Assembly (NCBI GenBank): GCA_914767715.1
Contig: OU612066.1
Span: 14,079,001 to 14,143,000, forward strand
DNA: 64,000 nt
From: Membranipora membranacea
Lineage: Eukaryota > Bryozoa > Gymnolaemata > Cheilostomatida > Membraniporidae
Reading direction: 5' to 3'
How positions within the stretch are numbered: position 1 is the first letter of the stretch; the number at the start of each line of letters is the position of its first letter. Both the position numbers and the translations under genes were made by a program. The notes beneath the pieces are model-generated. The model searched no databases. It saw only the letters and a list, made by a program, of their open reading frames with translations, and was not told where the DNA came from. Of this stretch, positions 12,591 to 25,300 are shown in pieces.

Positions 12591-14266
12591 ATGCTTTTTC
12601 ATCGGCCAGATCAAAAAATAGATTTGCTTCCAACTAACCTCATAAGGAGGAGCAACTCCTGCTCATCTCGAATCTGCAGACCGTTTGGCTCTGCGGCTTT
12701 TCGTTCTCCGTCAGCGTTTGTTTTAATTAGTGCCACTTTTGCTATAAAAAAACATGCCGAACGGCAGCATCGAAAAACTAAATCTCTGTTGGATTCTTAT
12801 CAAACTCCGACCAGTTCAAGCTCTTATTGCCCTCATTCAACACGCCGAATATTGGAATCCTCGGATTAACAGGGGGGTCACAGCGCTGACTTGAAAATCC
12901 AAAACTTATACCAAGGAAGGGTATAATGCTTTATTATCGGCCAGATCAAAAAATAGATTTGCTTCTAACTAACCTCATAAGGAGGAGCAACTCCTGCTCA
13001 TCTCGAATCTGCAGACCGTTTGGCTCTACGGCTTTTCGTTCTCCGTCAGCGTTTGTTTTAATTAGTGCCACTTTTGCTATAAAAAACCATGCCAAACGGC
13101 AGCATCGAAAAATTAAATCTCTGTTGGATTCTTATCAACCTCCGACCAGTTCAAGCTCTTATTGCCCTCATTGAACACGCCGAATATTGGAATCCACGGA
13201 TTAACAGGGGGGTCACAACGCTGACTTATAAATCCAAAAATAATACCAAGAGAGGGTATCATGCTTTTTTTTCGGCCAGATCAAAAAATAGATTTGCTTC
13301 TAACTAACCTCATAAGGAGGAGCAACTCCTGCTTATCTCGAATCTGCAGACCGTTTGGCTCTGCGGCATTTCATTCTCCGTCAGCGTCCGTTTTAATTAG
13401 GGCCACTTTTGCTATAAAAAAATATGCCAAACGGCAGCATCGAAAAATTAAATCTCTGATGGATTCTTATCAAACTCTGACCAGTTAAAGCTCTTATTGC
13501 CCTCATTCAACACGCCGAATATTGGAATCCTCGGATTAACAGGGGGGTCACAGCGATGACTTGAAAATCCAATAATTATACCAAGGGAGGGTATCATGCT
13601 TTTTTTTCAACCAGATCAAAAAATAGATTTGCTTCTAACTAACCTCATAAGGAGGAGCAACTCCTGCTCATCTCGAATCTGCAGACCGTTTGGCTCTGCG
13701 GCTTTTCGTTCTCCGTCAGCGTCCGTTTTAATTAGGGCCTCTTTTGCTATAAAAAAAACATGCCAAACGGCAGCATCGAAAAATTAAATCTCTGTTGGAT
13801 TCTTTTCAAACTCCGACCAGTTCAAGCTCTTATTGCCCTCATTCAACACACCGAATATTGGAATCCTCGGATTAACAGGGGGGTCACAACGCTGACTTGA
13901 AAATCCAAAAATTATCCCAAGGGAGGGTATCATGCTTTTTTTTCGGCCAGATCAAAAAATAGATTTGCTTTTAACTAACCTCATAAGGAGGAGCAACTCC
14001 TGCTCATCTCGAATCTGCAGACCGTTTGGCTCTGCGGCTTTTCGTTCTCCGTCAGCGTCCGTTATAATTAGGGCCGCTTTTGCTATAAAAAAACATGCCA
14101 AACGGCAGCATCGAAAAATTAAATCTCTGTTGGATTCTTATCAAACTCCGACCAGTTCAAGCTCTTATTGCCCTCATTCAACACGCCGAATATTGGAATC
14201 CTCGGATTAACAGGGGGGTCACAACGCTGACTTGAAAATCAAAAAATTATACCAAGGGAGGGTATC
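12591..14266 (+). repeat. Divergent satellite monomers (five)
   Basis: Monomers start at 12591, 12926, 13261, 13596 and 13932. They carry more private substitutions than the HOR copies to their left, for example ATGCTTTTTCATCGG, ATGCTTTATTATCGG, CAGCGTTTGTTTTAATTAGTGCC (in the first two) and ATTTCATTCTCC. The first two share the AGCGTTTG and TTAGTGCC variants and look like a local duplication. No regular multi-monomer period is visible here. Confidence 0.8.
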
Positions 14267-16273
14267 ATGCTTTTTTTTCGGTTAGATCAATAAATAGATT
14301 TGCTTCTAACTAACCTCATAAGGAGGAACAACTCCTGCTCATCTCGAATCTGCAGACCGTTTGGCTCTGCGGCTATTCGTTCTCCGTCAGCGTCCGTTTT
14401 AATTAGGGCCACTTTTGCTATAAAAAAACATGCCAAACGGCAGCATCGAAAAATTAAATCTCTGTTGGATTTTTATCAAACTCCGACAAGTTCAAGCTCT
14501 TATTGCCCTCATTCAACACGCCGAATATTGGAATCCTCGGATTAACAGGGGGGTCACAGCGCTGACTTGAAAATCCAAAACTTATACCAAGGGAGGGTAT
14601 CATGCTTTTTTTCGGCCAGATCAAAAAATAGATTTGCTTCTAACTAACCTCATAAGGAGGAGCAACTCCTGCTCATCTCGAATCTGCAGACCGTTTGGCT
14701 CTGCGGCTTTTCGTTCTCCGTCTGCGTCCGTTTTAATTAGGGCCTCTTTTGCTATAAAAAAACATGCCAAACGGCAGCATCGAAAAATTAAATCTCTGTT
14801 GGATTCTTATCAAACTCCGACCAGTTCAAGCTCTTATCGCCCTCATTCAACACGCCGAATATTGGAATCCACGGATTAACAGGGGGGTCACAACGCTGAC
14901 TTGAAAATCCAAAAATAATACCAAGGGAGGGTATCATGCTTTTTTTTCGGCCAGATCAAAAAATAGATTTGCTTCTAACTAACCTCATAAGGAGGAGCAA
15001 CTCCTGCTCATCTCGAATCTGCAGACCGTTTGGCTCTGCGGCTTTTCGTTCTCCGTCAGCGTCCGTTTTAATTAGGGCCACTTTTGCTATAAAAAAACAT
15101 GGCAAACGGCAGCATCGAAAAATTAAATCTCTGTTGGATTTTTGTCAAACTCCGACAAGTTCAAGCTCTTATTGCCCTCATTCAACACGCCGAATATTGG
15201 AATACTCGGATTAACAGGGGGGTCACAGCGCTGACTTGAAAATCCAAAACTTATACCAAGGGAGGGTATCATGCTTTTTTTCGGCCAGATCAAAAAATAG
15301 ATTTGCTTCTAACTAAGCTCATAAGGAGAAGCAACTCCTGCTCATGTCGAATCTGCAGACCGTTTGGCTCTGCGGCTTTTCGTTCTCCGTCAGCGTCCGT
15401 TTTAATTAGGGCCACTTTTGCTATAAAAAAACATGCCAAACGGCAGCATCGAAAAATTAAATCTCTGTTGGATTCTTATCAAACTCCGACCAGTTCAAGC
15501 TCTTATTGCCCTCATTCAACACGCCGAATATTGGAATCCACGAATTAACAGGGGGGTCACAACGCTGACTTGAAAATCCAAAAATAAAACCAAGGGAGGG
15601 TATCATGCTTTTTTTTCGGCCAGATCAAAAAACAGATTTGCTTCTAACTAACCTCATAAGGAGGAGCAACTCCTGCTCATCTCGAATCTGCAGACCGTTT
15701 GGCTCTGCGGCTTTTCGTTCTCCGTCAGCCTCCGTTTTAATTAGGGCCACTTTTGCTATAAAAAAACATGCCAAACGGCAGCATCGAAAAATTAAATCTC
15801 TGTTGGATTTTTATCAAACTCCGACAAGTTCAAGCTCTTATTGCCCTCATTCAACACGCCGAATATTGGAATCCTCGGATTAACAGGGGGGTCACAGCGC
15901 TGACTTGAAAATCCAAAACTTATACCAAGGGAGGGTATCATGCTTTTTTTCGGCCAGATCAAAAAATAGATTTGCTTCTAACTAACCTCATAAGGAGGAG
16001 CAACTCCTGCTCATGTCGAATCTGCAGACCGTTTGGCTCTGCGGCTTTTCGTTCTCCGTCAGCGTCCGTTTTAATTAGGGCCACTTTTGCTATAAAAAAA
16101 CATGCCAAACGGCAGCATCGAAAAATTAAATCTCTGTTGGATTCTTATCAAACTCCGACCAGTTCAAGCTCTTATTGCCCTCATTCAACACGCCGAATAT
16201 TGGAATCCACGGATTAACAGGGGGGTCACAACGCTGACTTGAAAATCCAAAAATAATACCAAGGGAGCGTATC
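14267..16273 (+). repeat. Three tandem dimers (669-bp HOR)
   Basis: Six monomers form three dimers starting at 14267, 14936 and 15605, with a period of 669 bp. The first member of each pair carries the type-e marks TGGATTTTT and CCGACAAGTTC. The second member (14601, 15270, 15939) has a shortened T7 run after ATGC and ends with the AAAAATAATACC or AAAAATAAAACC variant. This local two-monomer period is distinct from the 8-10-monomer HORs on either side. Confidence 0.8.
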
Positions 16274-18284
16274 ATGCTTTTTTTTCAGCCAGATCAAAAA
16301 ACAGATTTGCTTCTAACTAACCTCATAAGGAGGAGCAACTCCTGCTTATCTCGAATCTGCAGACCGTTTGGCTCTGCGGCTTTTCGTTCTCCGTCAGCGT
16401 CCGTTTTAATTAGGGCCACTTTTGCTATAAAAAATCATGCCAAACGGCAGCATCGAAAAATTAAATCTCTGTTGGATTCTTATCAAACTCCGACCAGTTC
16501 AAGCTCTTATTGCCCTCATTCAACACGCCGAATATTGGAATCCTCGGATTAACAGGGGGGTCACAACGCTGACTTGAAAATGCAAAACTTATACCAAGGG
16601 AGGGTATCATGCTTTTTTTTCGGCCAGATCAAAAAATAGATTTGCTTCTAACTAACCTCATAAGTAGGAGCAACTCCTGCTCATCTAGAATCTGCAGACC
16701 GTTTGGCTCTGCGGCTTTTCGTTCTCCGTCAGCGTCCGTTTTAATTAGGGACACTTTTGCTATAAAAAAACATGCCAAACGGCAGCATCTAAAAATTAAA
16801 TCTCTGTTGGATTCTTATCAAACTCCGACCAGTTCAAGCTCTTATCGCCCTCATTCAACACGCCGAATATTGGAATCCACGGATTAACAGGGGGGTCACA
16901 ACGCTGTCTTGAAAATCCAAAAATAATACCAAGGGAGGGTATCATGCTTTTTTTTCGGCCAGATCAAAAAATAGATTTGCTTCTAACTAACCTCATAAGG
17001 AGGAGCAACTCCTGCTCATCTCGAATCTGCAGACCGTTTGGCTCTGCGGCTTTTCGTTCTCCGTCAGCGTCCGTTTTAATTAGGGCCACTTGTGCTATAG
17101 AAAAACATGCCAAACGGCAGCATCGAAAAATTAAATCTCTGTTGGACTCTTATCAAACTCCGACCAGTTCAAGCTCTTATTGCCCTCATTCAACACGCCG
17201 AATATTGGAATCCTCGGATTAGCAAGGGGGTCACAACGCTGACTTGAAAATCCAAAAATTATACCAATGGAGGGTATCATGCTTTTTTTTCGGCCAGATC
17301 AAAAAATAGATTTGCTTCTAACTAACCTCATAAGGAGGAGCAACTCCTGCTCATCTCGAATCTGCAGACCGTTTGGCTCTGCGGCTTTTCGTTCTCCGTC
17401 AGCGTCCGTTTTAATTAGGGCCACTTTTGCTATAGAAAAACATGCCAAACGGCAGCATCGAAAAATTAAATCTCTGTTGGATTCTTATCAAACTCCGACC
17501 AGTTCAAGCTCTTATTGCCCTCATTCAACACGCCGAATATTGGAATCCTCGGATAAGCAAGGGGGTCACAACGCTGACTTGAAAATCCAAAAATTATACC
17601 AATGGAGGGTATCATGCTTTTTTTTCGGCCAGATCAAAAAATAGATTTGCTTCTAACTAACCTCATAAGGAGGAGCAACTCCTGCTCATCTCGAATCTGC
17701 AGACCGTTTGGCTCTGCGGCTTTTCGTTCTCCGTCAGCGTCCGTTTTAATTAGGGCCACTTTTGCAATAAAAAAACATGCCAAACGGCAGCATCGAAAAA
17801 TTAAATCTCTGTTGGATTCTTAACAAACTCCGACCAGTTCAAGCTCTTATTGCCCTCATTCAACACGCCGAATATTGGAATCCTCGGATTAACAGGGGGG
17901 TCACAGCGCTGACTTGAAAATCCAAAACTTATACAAAGGGAGGGTATCATGCTTTTTTTTTCGGCCAGATCAAAAAATAGATTTGCTTCTAACTAACCTC
18001 ATAAGGAGGAGCAACTCCTGCTCATCTCGAATCTGCAGACCGTTTGGCTCTGCGGCTTTTCGTTCTCCGTCAGCGTCCGTTTTAATTAGGGCCACTTTTG
18101 CTATAAAAAAACATGCCAAACGGCAGCATCGAAAAATTAAATCTCTGTTGGATTCTTATCAAACTCCGACCAGTTCAAGCTCTTATTGCCCTCATTCAAC
18201 ACACCGAAAATTGGAATCCTCGGATTAACAGGGGGGTCACAACGCTGACTTGAAAATCCAAAAAATTTACCAAGGGAGGGTATC
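16274..18284 (+). repeat. Satellite monomers, mixed types (six)
   Basis: Monomers start at 16274, 16609, 16944, 17279, 17614 and 17949. Those at 17279 and 17614 follow the CCAATGGAGGG junction typical of type h, and both are preceded by the AGCAAGGGGG block. The run is therefore a local duplication of g/h-like monomers. Monomers 16944 and 17279 share TATAGAAAAACATGCC. Monomer 17949 has a nine-T run after ATGC. Confidence 0.75.
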
Positions 18285-21200
18285 ATGCTTTTTTTTCGGC
18301 AAGATCAAAAAATAGATTTGCTTCTAACTAACCTCATAAGGAGGAGCAACTCCTGCTCATCTCGAATCTGCAGACCGTTTGGCTCTGCGGCTTTTCGTTC
18401 TCCGTCAGCGTCCGTTTTAATTAGGCCCACTTTTGCTATAAAAAATCATGCCAAACGGCAGCATCGAAAAATTAAATCTCTGTTGGATTCTTATCAAACT
18501 CCGACCAGTTCAAGCTCTTATTGCCCTCATTCAACACGCCGAATATTGGAATCCTCGGATTAACAGGGGGGTCACAACGCTGACATGAAAATCCAAAAAT
18601 TATACCAAGGGAGGGTATCATGCTTTTTTTTCGGCCAGATCAAAAAATAGATTTGCTTCTAACTAACCTCATAAGGAGGAGCAACTCCTGCTCATCTCGA
18701 ATCTGCTGACCGTTTGGCTCTGCGGCTTTTCGTTCTCCGTCAGCGTCCGTTTTAATTAGGGCCACTTTTGCTATAAAAAAACATGCCAAACGGCAGCATC
18801 GAGAAATTAAATCTCTATTGGATTCTTATCAAACTCCGACCAGTTCAAGCTCTTATTGCCCTCATTCAACACGCCGAATATTGGAATCCTCGGCTTAACA
18901 GGGGGGTCACAGCGTTGACTTGAAAATCCAAAACTTATACCAAGGGAGGGTATCATGCTTTTTTTTCGGCCAGATCAAAAAATAGATTTGCTTCTAACTA
19001 ACCTCATAAGGAGTAGCAACTCCTGCTCATCTCGAATCTGCAGACCGTTTGGCTCTGCGGCTTTTCGTTCTCCGTCAGCGTCCGTTTTAATTAGGGCCAC
19101 TTTTGCTATAAAAAAACATGCCAAACGGCAGCATCGAAAAATTAAATCTCTGTTGGATTCTTATGAAACTCCGACCAGTTCAAGCTCTTATTGCCCTCAT
19201 TCAACACGCCGAATATTGGAATCCTCGGATTAACAGGGGGGTCACAACGCTGACTTGAAAATCCAAAAATTATACCAAGGGAGGGTATCATGCTTTTTTT
19301 TCGGCCTGATCAAAAAATAGGTTTGCTTCTAACTAACCTCATAAGGAGGAGCAACTCCTGCTCATCTCGAATCTGCAGACCGTTTGGCTCTGCGGCTTTT
19401 CGTTCTCTGTCAGCGTCCGTTTTAATTAGAGCCACTTTTGCTATAAAAAAACATGCCAAACGGCAGCATCGAAAAATTAACTCTCTGTTGGATTCTTATC
19501 AAACTCCGACCAGTTCAAGCTCTTATTGCCCTCATTCAACACGCCGAATATTGGAATCCTCGGATTAACAGGGGGGTCACAGCGCTGACTTGAAAATCCA
19601 AAACTTATACCAAGGGAGGGTATCATGCTTTTTTTTCGGCCAGATCAAAAAATAGATTTGCTACTAACTAACCTCATTAGGAGGAGCAACTCCTGCTCAT
19701 CTCGAATCTGCAGACCGTTTGGCTCTGCGGCTTTTCGTTCTCCGTCAGCGTCCGTTTTAATTAGGGCCACTTTTGCTATAAAAAAACATGCCAAACGGCA
19801 GCATCGAAAGATTAAATCTCTGTTGGATTCTTATCAAACTCCGACCAGTTCAAGCTCTTATTGCCCTCATTCAACACGCCGAATATTGGAATCCTCGGAT
19901 TGACAGGGGGGTCACAGCGCTGACTTGAAAATCCAAAACCTATACCAAGGGAGGGTATCATGCTTTTTTTTCGGCCAGATCAAAAAATAGATTTGCTTCT
20001 AACTAACATCATAAGGAGTAGCAACTCCTGCTCATCTCGAATCTGCAGACCGCTTGGCTCTGCGGCTTTTCGTTCTCCGTCAGCGTCCGTTTTAATTAGG
20101 GCCACTTTTGCTATAAAAAAACATGCCAAACGGCAGCATCGAAAAATTAAATCTCTGTTGGATTCTTATCAAACTCCGACCAGTTCAAGCTCTTATTGCC
20201 CTCATTCAACACGCCGAATATTGGAATCCTCGGATTAACAGGGGGGTCACAGCGCTGACTTGAAAATCCAAAAATTATACCAAGGGAGGGTATCATGCTT
20301 TTTTTTCGGCCATATCAAAAAATAGATTTGCTACTAACTAACCTCATAAGGAGGAGCAACTCCTGCTCATCTCGAATCTGCAGACCGTTTGGCTCTGCGG
20401 CTTTTCGTTCTCCGTCAGCGTCCGTTTTAATTAGGTCCACTTTTGCTTTAAAAAAACATGCCAAACGGCAGCATCGAAAAATTAAATCTCTGTTGGATTC
20501 TTATCAAACTCCGACCAGTTCAAGCTCTTATTGCCCTCATTCAACACGCCGAATATTGGAATCCTCGGATTGACAGGGGGGTCACAGCGCTGACTTGAAA
20601 ATCCAAAACTTATACCAAGGGAGGGTATCATGCTTTTTTTTCGGCCAGATCAAAAAATAGATTTGCTTCAAACTAACCTCATAAGGAGGAGCAACTCCTG
20701 CTCATCTCGAATCTGCAGACCGTTTGGCTCTGCGGCTTTTCGTTCTCCGTCAGCGTCCGTTTTAATTAGGGCCACTTTTGCTATAGAAAAACATGCCAAA
20801 CGGCAGCATCGAAAAATTAAATCTCTGTTGGATTCTTATCAAACTCCGACGAGTTCAAGCTCTTATTGCCCTCATTCAACACGCCGAATATTGGAATCCT
20901 CGGATTAACAGGGGGGTCACAACGCTGACTTGAAAATCCAAAAATTATACCAAGGGAGGGTATCATGCTTTTTTTTCGGCCCGATCAAAAAATAGGTTTG
21001 CTTCTAACTAACCTCACAAGGAGGAGCAACTCCTGCTCATCTCGAATCTGCAGACCGTTTGGCTCTGCGGCTTTTCGTTCTCTGTCAGCGTCCGTTTTAA
21101 TTAGGGCCACTTTTGCTATAAAAAAACATGCCAAACGGCAGCATCGAAAAATTAACTCTCTGTTGGATTCTTATCAAACTCCGACCAGTTCAAGCTCTTA

Positions 21201-22303
21201 TTGCCCTCATTCAACACGCCGAATATTGGAATCCTCGGATTAACAAGGGGGTCACAGCGCTGACTTGAAAATCCAAAACTTATACCAAGGGAGGGTATCA
21301 TGCTTTTTTTTTGGCCAGATCAAAAAATAGATTTGCTACTAACTAACCTCATAAGGAGGAGCAACTCCTGCTCATCTCGAATCTGCAGACCGTTTGGCTC
21401 TGCGGCTTTTCGTTCTCCGTCAGCGTCCGTTTTAATTAGGGCCACTTTTGCTATAAAAAAACATGCCAAACGGCAGCATCGAAAAATTAAATCTCTGTTG
21501 GATTCTTATCAAACTCCGACCAGTTCAAGCTCTTATTGCCCTCATTCAACACGCCGAATATTGGAATCCTCGGATTGACAGGGGGGTCACAGCGCTGACT
21601 TGAAAATCCAAAACTTATACCAAGGGAGGGTATCATGCTTTTTTTTCGGCCAGATCAAAAAATAGATTTGCTTCAAACTAACCTCATAAGGAGGAGCAAC
21701 TCCTGCTCATCTCGAATCTGCAGACCGTTTGGCTCTAGGGCTTTTCGTTCTCCGTCAGCGTCCGTTTTAATTAGGGGCACTTTTGCTATAAAAAAACATG
21801 CCAAACGGCAGCATCGAAAAATTAAATCTCTGTTGGATTCTTACCAAACTCCGACCAGTTCAAGCTCTTATTGCCCTCATTCAACACGCCGAATATTGGA
21901 ATCCTCGGATTAACAGGGGGGTCACAACGCTGACTTGAAAATCCAAAAATTATACCAAGGGAGGGTATCATGCTTTTTTTTCGGCCAGATCAAAATATAG
22001 ATTTGCTTCTACCTAACCTCATAAGGAGGAGCAACTCCTGCTCATCTCGAATCTGCAGACCGTTTGGCTCTGCGGCTTTTCGTTCTCCGTCAGCGTCCGT
22101 TTTAATTAGGGCCACTTTTGCTATAAAAAACATGCCAAACGGCAGCATCGAAAAATTAAATCTCTGTTGGATTCTTTTCAAACTCCGACCAGTTCAAGCT
22201 CTTATTGCCCTCATTCAACACGCCGAATATTGGAATCCTCGGATTAACTGGGGGGTCACAGCGCTGACTTGAAAATCCAAAACTTCTACCAAGAGAGGGT
22301 ATC
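18285..22303 (+). repeat. Satellite block related to the central 10-mer HOR
   Basis: Twelve monomers. The run 18955-20965 shows the same succession of types as 39040-41385: GGAGTAGCAACTCC, then CTGATCAAAAAATAGG, then TTGCTACTAAC, then GGAGTAGC again, then CCATATC, then TTCAAACTAACC, then CCCGATC with CTCACAAGG. The first two monomers (18285, 18620) recur at 28663 and 28998. The last monomer (21970; AAAATATAGATTTGCTTCTACC) recurs at 47414 just left of the retrotransposon. Confidence 0.8.
22296..22300. other. Paralogous empty target site (AGGGT)
   Basis: The sequence around 22285-22320 reads straight through the point that is interrupted at 47744/55283. Its left side matches the monomer at 47414, sharing the rare AACTTCTACCAAGAGAGGG and AACTGGGGGG. 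Its right side matches 55288 onward, sharing AGATGAAAAAATAG and CGTTCTCAATCAGCG. It is therefore a related copy of the same two-monomer segment without the element. Confidence 0.9.
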
Positions 22304-25300
22304 ATGCTTTTTTTTCGGCCAGATGAAAAAATAGATTTGCTTTTAACTAACCTCATAAGGAGGAGCAACTCCTGCTCATCTCGAATCTGCAGACCGTTTG
22401 GCTCTGCGGCTTTTCGTTCTCAATCAGCGTCCGTTTTAATTAGGGCCACTATTGCTATTAAAAAACATGCCAAACGGCAGCATCGAAAAATTAAATCTCT
22501 GTTGGATTCTTATCAAACTCCGACCAGTTCAAGCTCTTATTGCCCTCATTCAACACGCCGAATATTGGAATCCTCGGATTAACAGGGGGGTCTCAACGCT
22601 GACTTGAAAATCCAAAAATTATACCAAGGGAGGGTATCATGCTTTTTTTTCGGCCAGATCAAAAAATAGATTTGCTTCTAACTAACCTCATAAGGAGGAG
22701 CAACTCCTGCTCATCTCGAATCTGCAGACCGTTTGGCTCTGCGGCTTTTCGTTCTCCGTCAGCGTCCGTTTTAATTAGGGCTACTTTTGCTATAAAAAAC
22801 ATGCCAAACGGCAGCATCGAAAAATTAAATCTCTGTTGGATTCTTTTCAAACTCCGACCAGTTCAAGCTCTTATTGCCCTCATTCAACACGCCGAATATT
22901 GGAATCCTCGGATTAACAGGGGGGTCACAGCGCTGACTTGAAAATCCAAAACTTATACCAAGGGAGGGTATCATGCTTTTTTTTCGGCCAGATCAAAAAA
23001 TAGATTTGCTTCTAACTAACCTCATAAGGAGAAGCAACTCCTGTTCATCTCGAATCTGCAGACCGTTTGGCTCTGCGGCTTTTCGTTCTCCGTCAGCGTC
23101 CGTTTTAATTAGGGCCACTTTTGCTATAAAAAAACATGCCAAACGGCAGCCTCGAAAATTAAATCTCTGTTGGATTCTTATCAAACTCCGACCAGTTCAA
23201 GCTCTTATTGCTCTCATTCAACATGCCGAATATTGGAATCCTCGGATTAACAGGGGGGTCACAACGCTGACTTGAAAATCCAAAAATTATACCAAGGCAG
23301 GGTATCATGCTTTTTTTTCGGCCAGATCAAAAAATAGATTTGCTTCTAACTAACCTCATAAGGAGGAGCAACTCCTGCTCATCTCGAATCTGCAGACCGT
23401 TTGGCTCTGCGGCTTTTCGTTCTCCGTCAGCGTCCGTTTTAATTAGGGCCACTATTGCTATTAAAAAACATGCCAAACGGCAGCATCGAAAAATTAAATC
23501 TCTGTTGGATTCTTATCACACTCCGACCAGTTCAAGCTCTTATTCCCCTCATTCAACACGCCGAATATTGGAATCCTCGGATTAACAGGGGGGTCTCAAC
23601 GCTGACTTGAAAATCCAAAAATTATACCAAGGGAGGGTATCAGGCTTTTTTTTCGGCCAGATCAAAAAATAGATTTGCTTCTAACTAACCTCATAAGGAG
23701 GAGCAACTCCTGCTCATCTCGAAATTGCAGACCGTTTGGCTCAGCGGCTTTTCGTTCTCCGTCAGCGTCCATTTTAATTAGGGCCACTTTTGCTATAAAA
23801 AAACATGCCAAACGGCAGCATCGAAAAATTAAATCTCTGTTGGATTCTTATCAAACTCCGACCAGTTCAAGCTCTTATTGCCCTCATTCAACACGCCGAA
23901 TATTGGAATCCTCGGATTAACAGGGGGGTCACAACGCTGACTTGAAAATCCAAAAATTATAGCAAGGGAGGGTATCATGCTTTTTTTTCGGCCAGATCAA
24001 AAAATAGATTTGCTTCTAACTAACCTCATAAGGAGGAGCAACTCCTGCTCATCTCGAATCTGCAGACCGTTTGGCTCTGCGGCTTTTCGTTCTCCGTCAG
24101 CGTCAGTTTTAATTAGGGGCACTTTTGCTATAAAAAAACATGCCAAACGGCAGCATCGAAAAATTGAATCTCTGTTGGATTCTTACCAAACTCCGACCAG
24201 TTCAAGCTCTTATTGCCCTCATTCAACACGCCGAATATTGGAATCGTCGGATTAACAGAGGGGTCACAACGCTGACTTGAAAATCCAAAAATTATACCAA
24301 GGGAGGGTATCATGCTTTTTTTTCGGCCAGATCAAAAAATAGATTTGCTTCTAACTAACCTCATAAGGAGGAGCAACTCCTGCTCATCTCGAATCTGCAG
24401 ACCGTTTGGCTCTGCGGCTTTTCGTTCTCCGTCAGCGTCCGTTTTAATTAGGGCCACTTTTGCTATAAAAAAACATGCCAAACGGCAGCATCGAAAAATT
24501 AACTCTCTGTTGGATTTGTATCAAACTCCGACCAGCTCAAGCTCTTATTGCCCTCATTCAACACGCCGAATATTGGAATCCTCGGATTAACAGGGAGGTC
24601 ACAGCGCTGACTTGAAAATCCAAAACTTATACCAAGGGAGGGTATCATGCTTTTTTTTCGGCCAGATCAAAAAATAGATTTGCTTCTAACTAACCTCATA
24701 AGGAGAAGCAACTCCTGCTTATCTCGAATCTGCAGACCGTTTGGCTCTGCGGCGTTTCGTTCTCCGTCAGCGTCCGTTTTAATTAGGGCCACTTTTGCTA
24801 TAAAAAAACATGCCAAACGGCAGCATCGAAAATTAAATCTCTGTTGGATTCTTATCAAACTCCGACCAGTTCAAGCTCTTATTGCCCTCATTCAACACGC
24901 CGAATATTGGAATCCTCGGATTAACTGGGGGGTCACAGCGCTGACTTGAAAATCCAAAACTTCTACCAAGAGAGGGTATCATGCTTTTTTTTCGGCCAGA
25001 TCAAAAAATAGATTTGCTTCTAACTAACCTCATAAGGAGGAGCAACTCCTGCTCATCTCGAATCTGCAGACCGTTTGGCTCTGCGGCTTTTCGTTCTCCG
25101 TCAGCGTCCGTTTTAATTAGGGTTACTTTTGCTATAAAAAACATGCCAAACGGCAGCATCGAAAAATTAAATCTCTGTTGGATTCTTTTCAAACTCCGAC
25201 CAGTTCAAGCTCTTATTGCCCTCATTCAACACGCCGAATATTGGAATCCTCGGATTAACAGGGGGGTCACAGCGCTGACTTGAAAATCCAAAACTTATAC

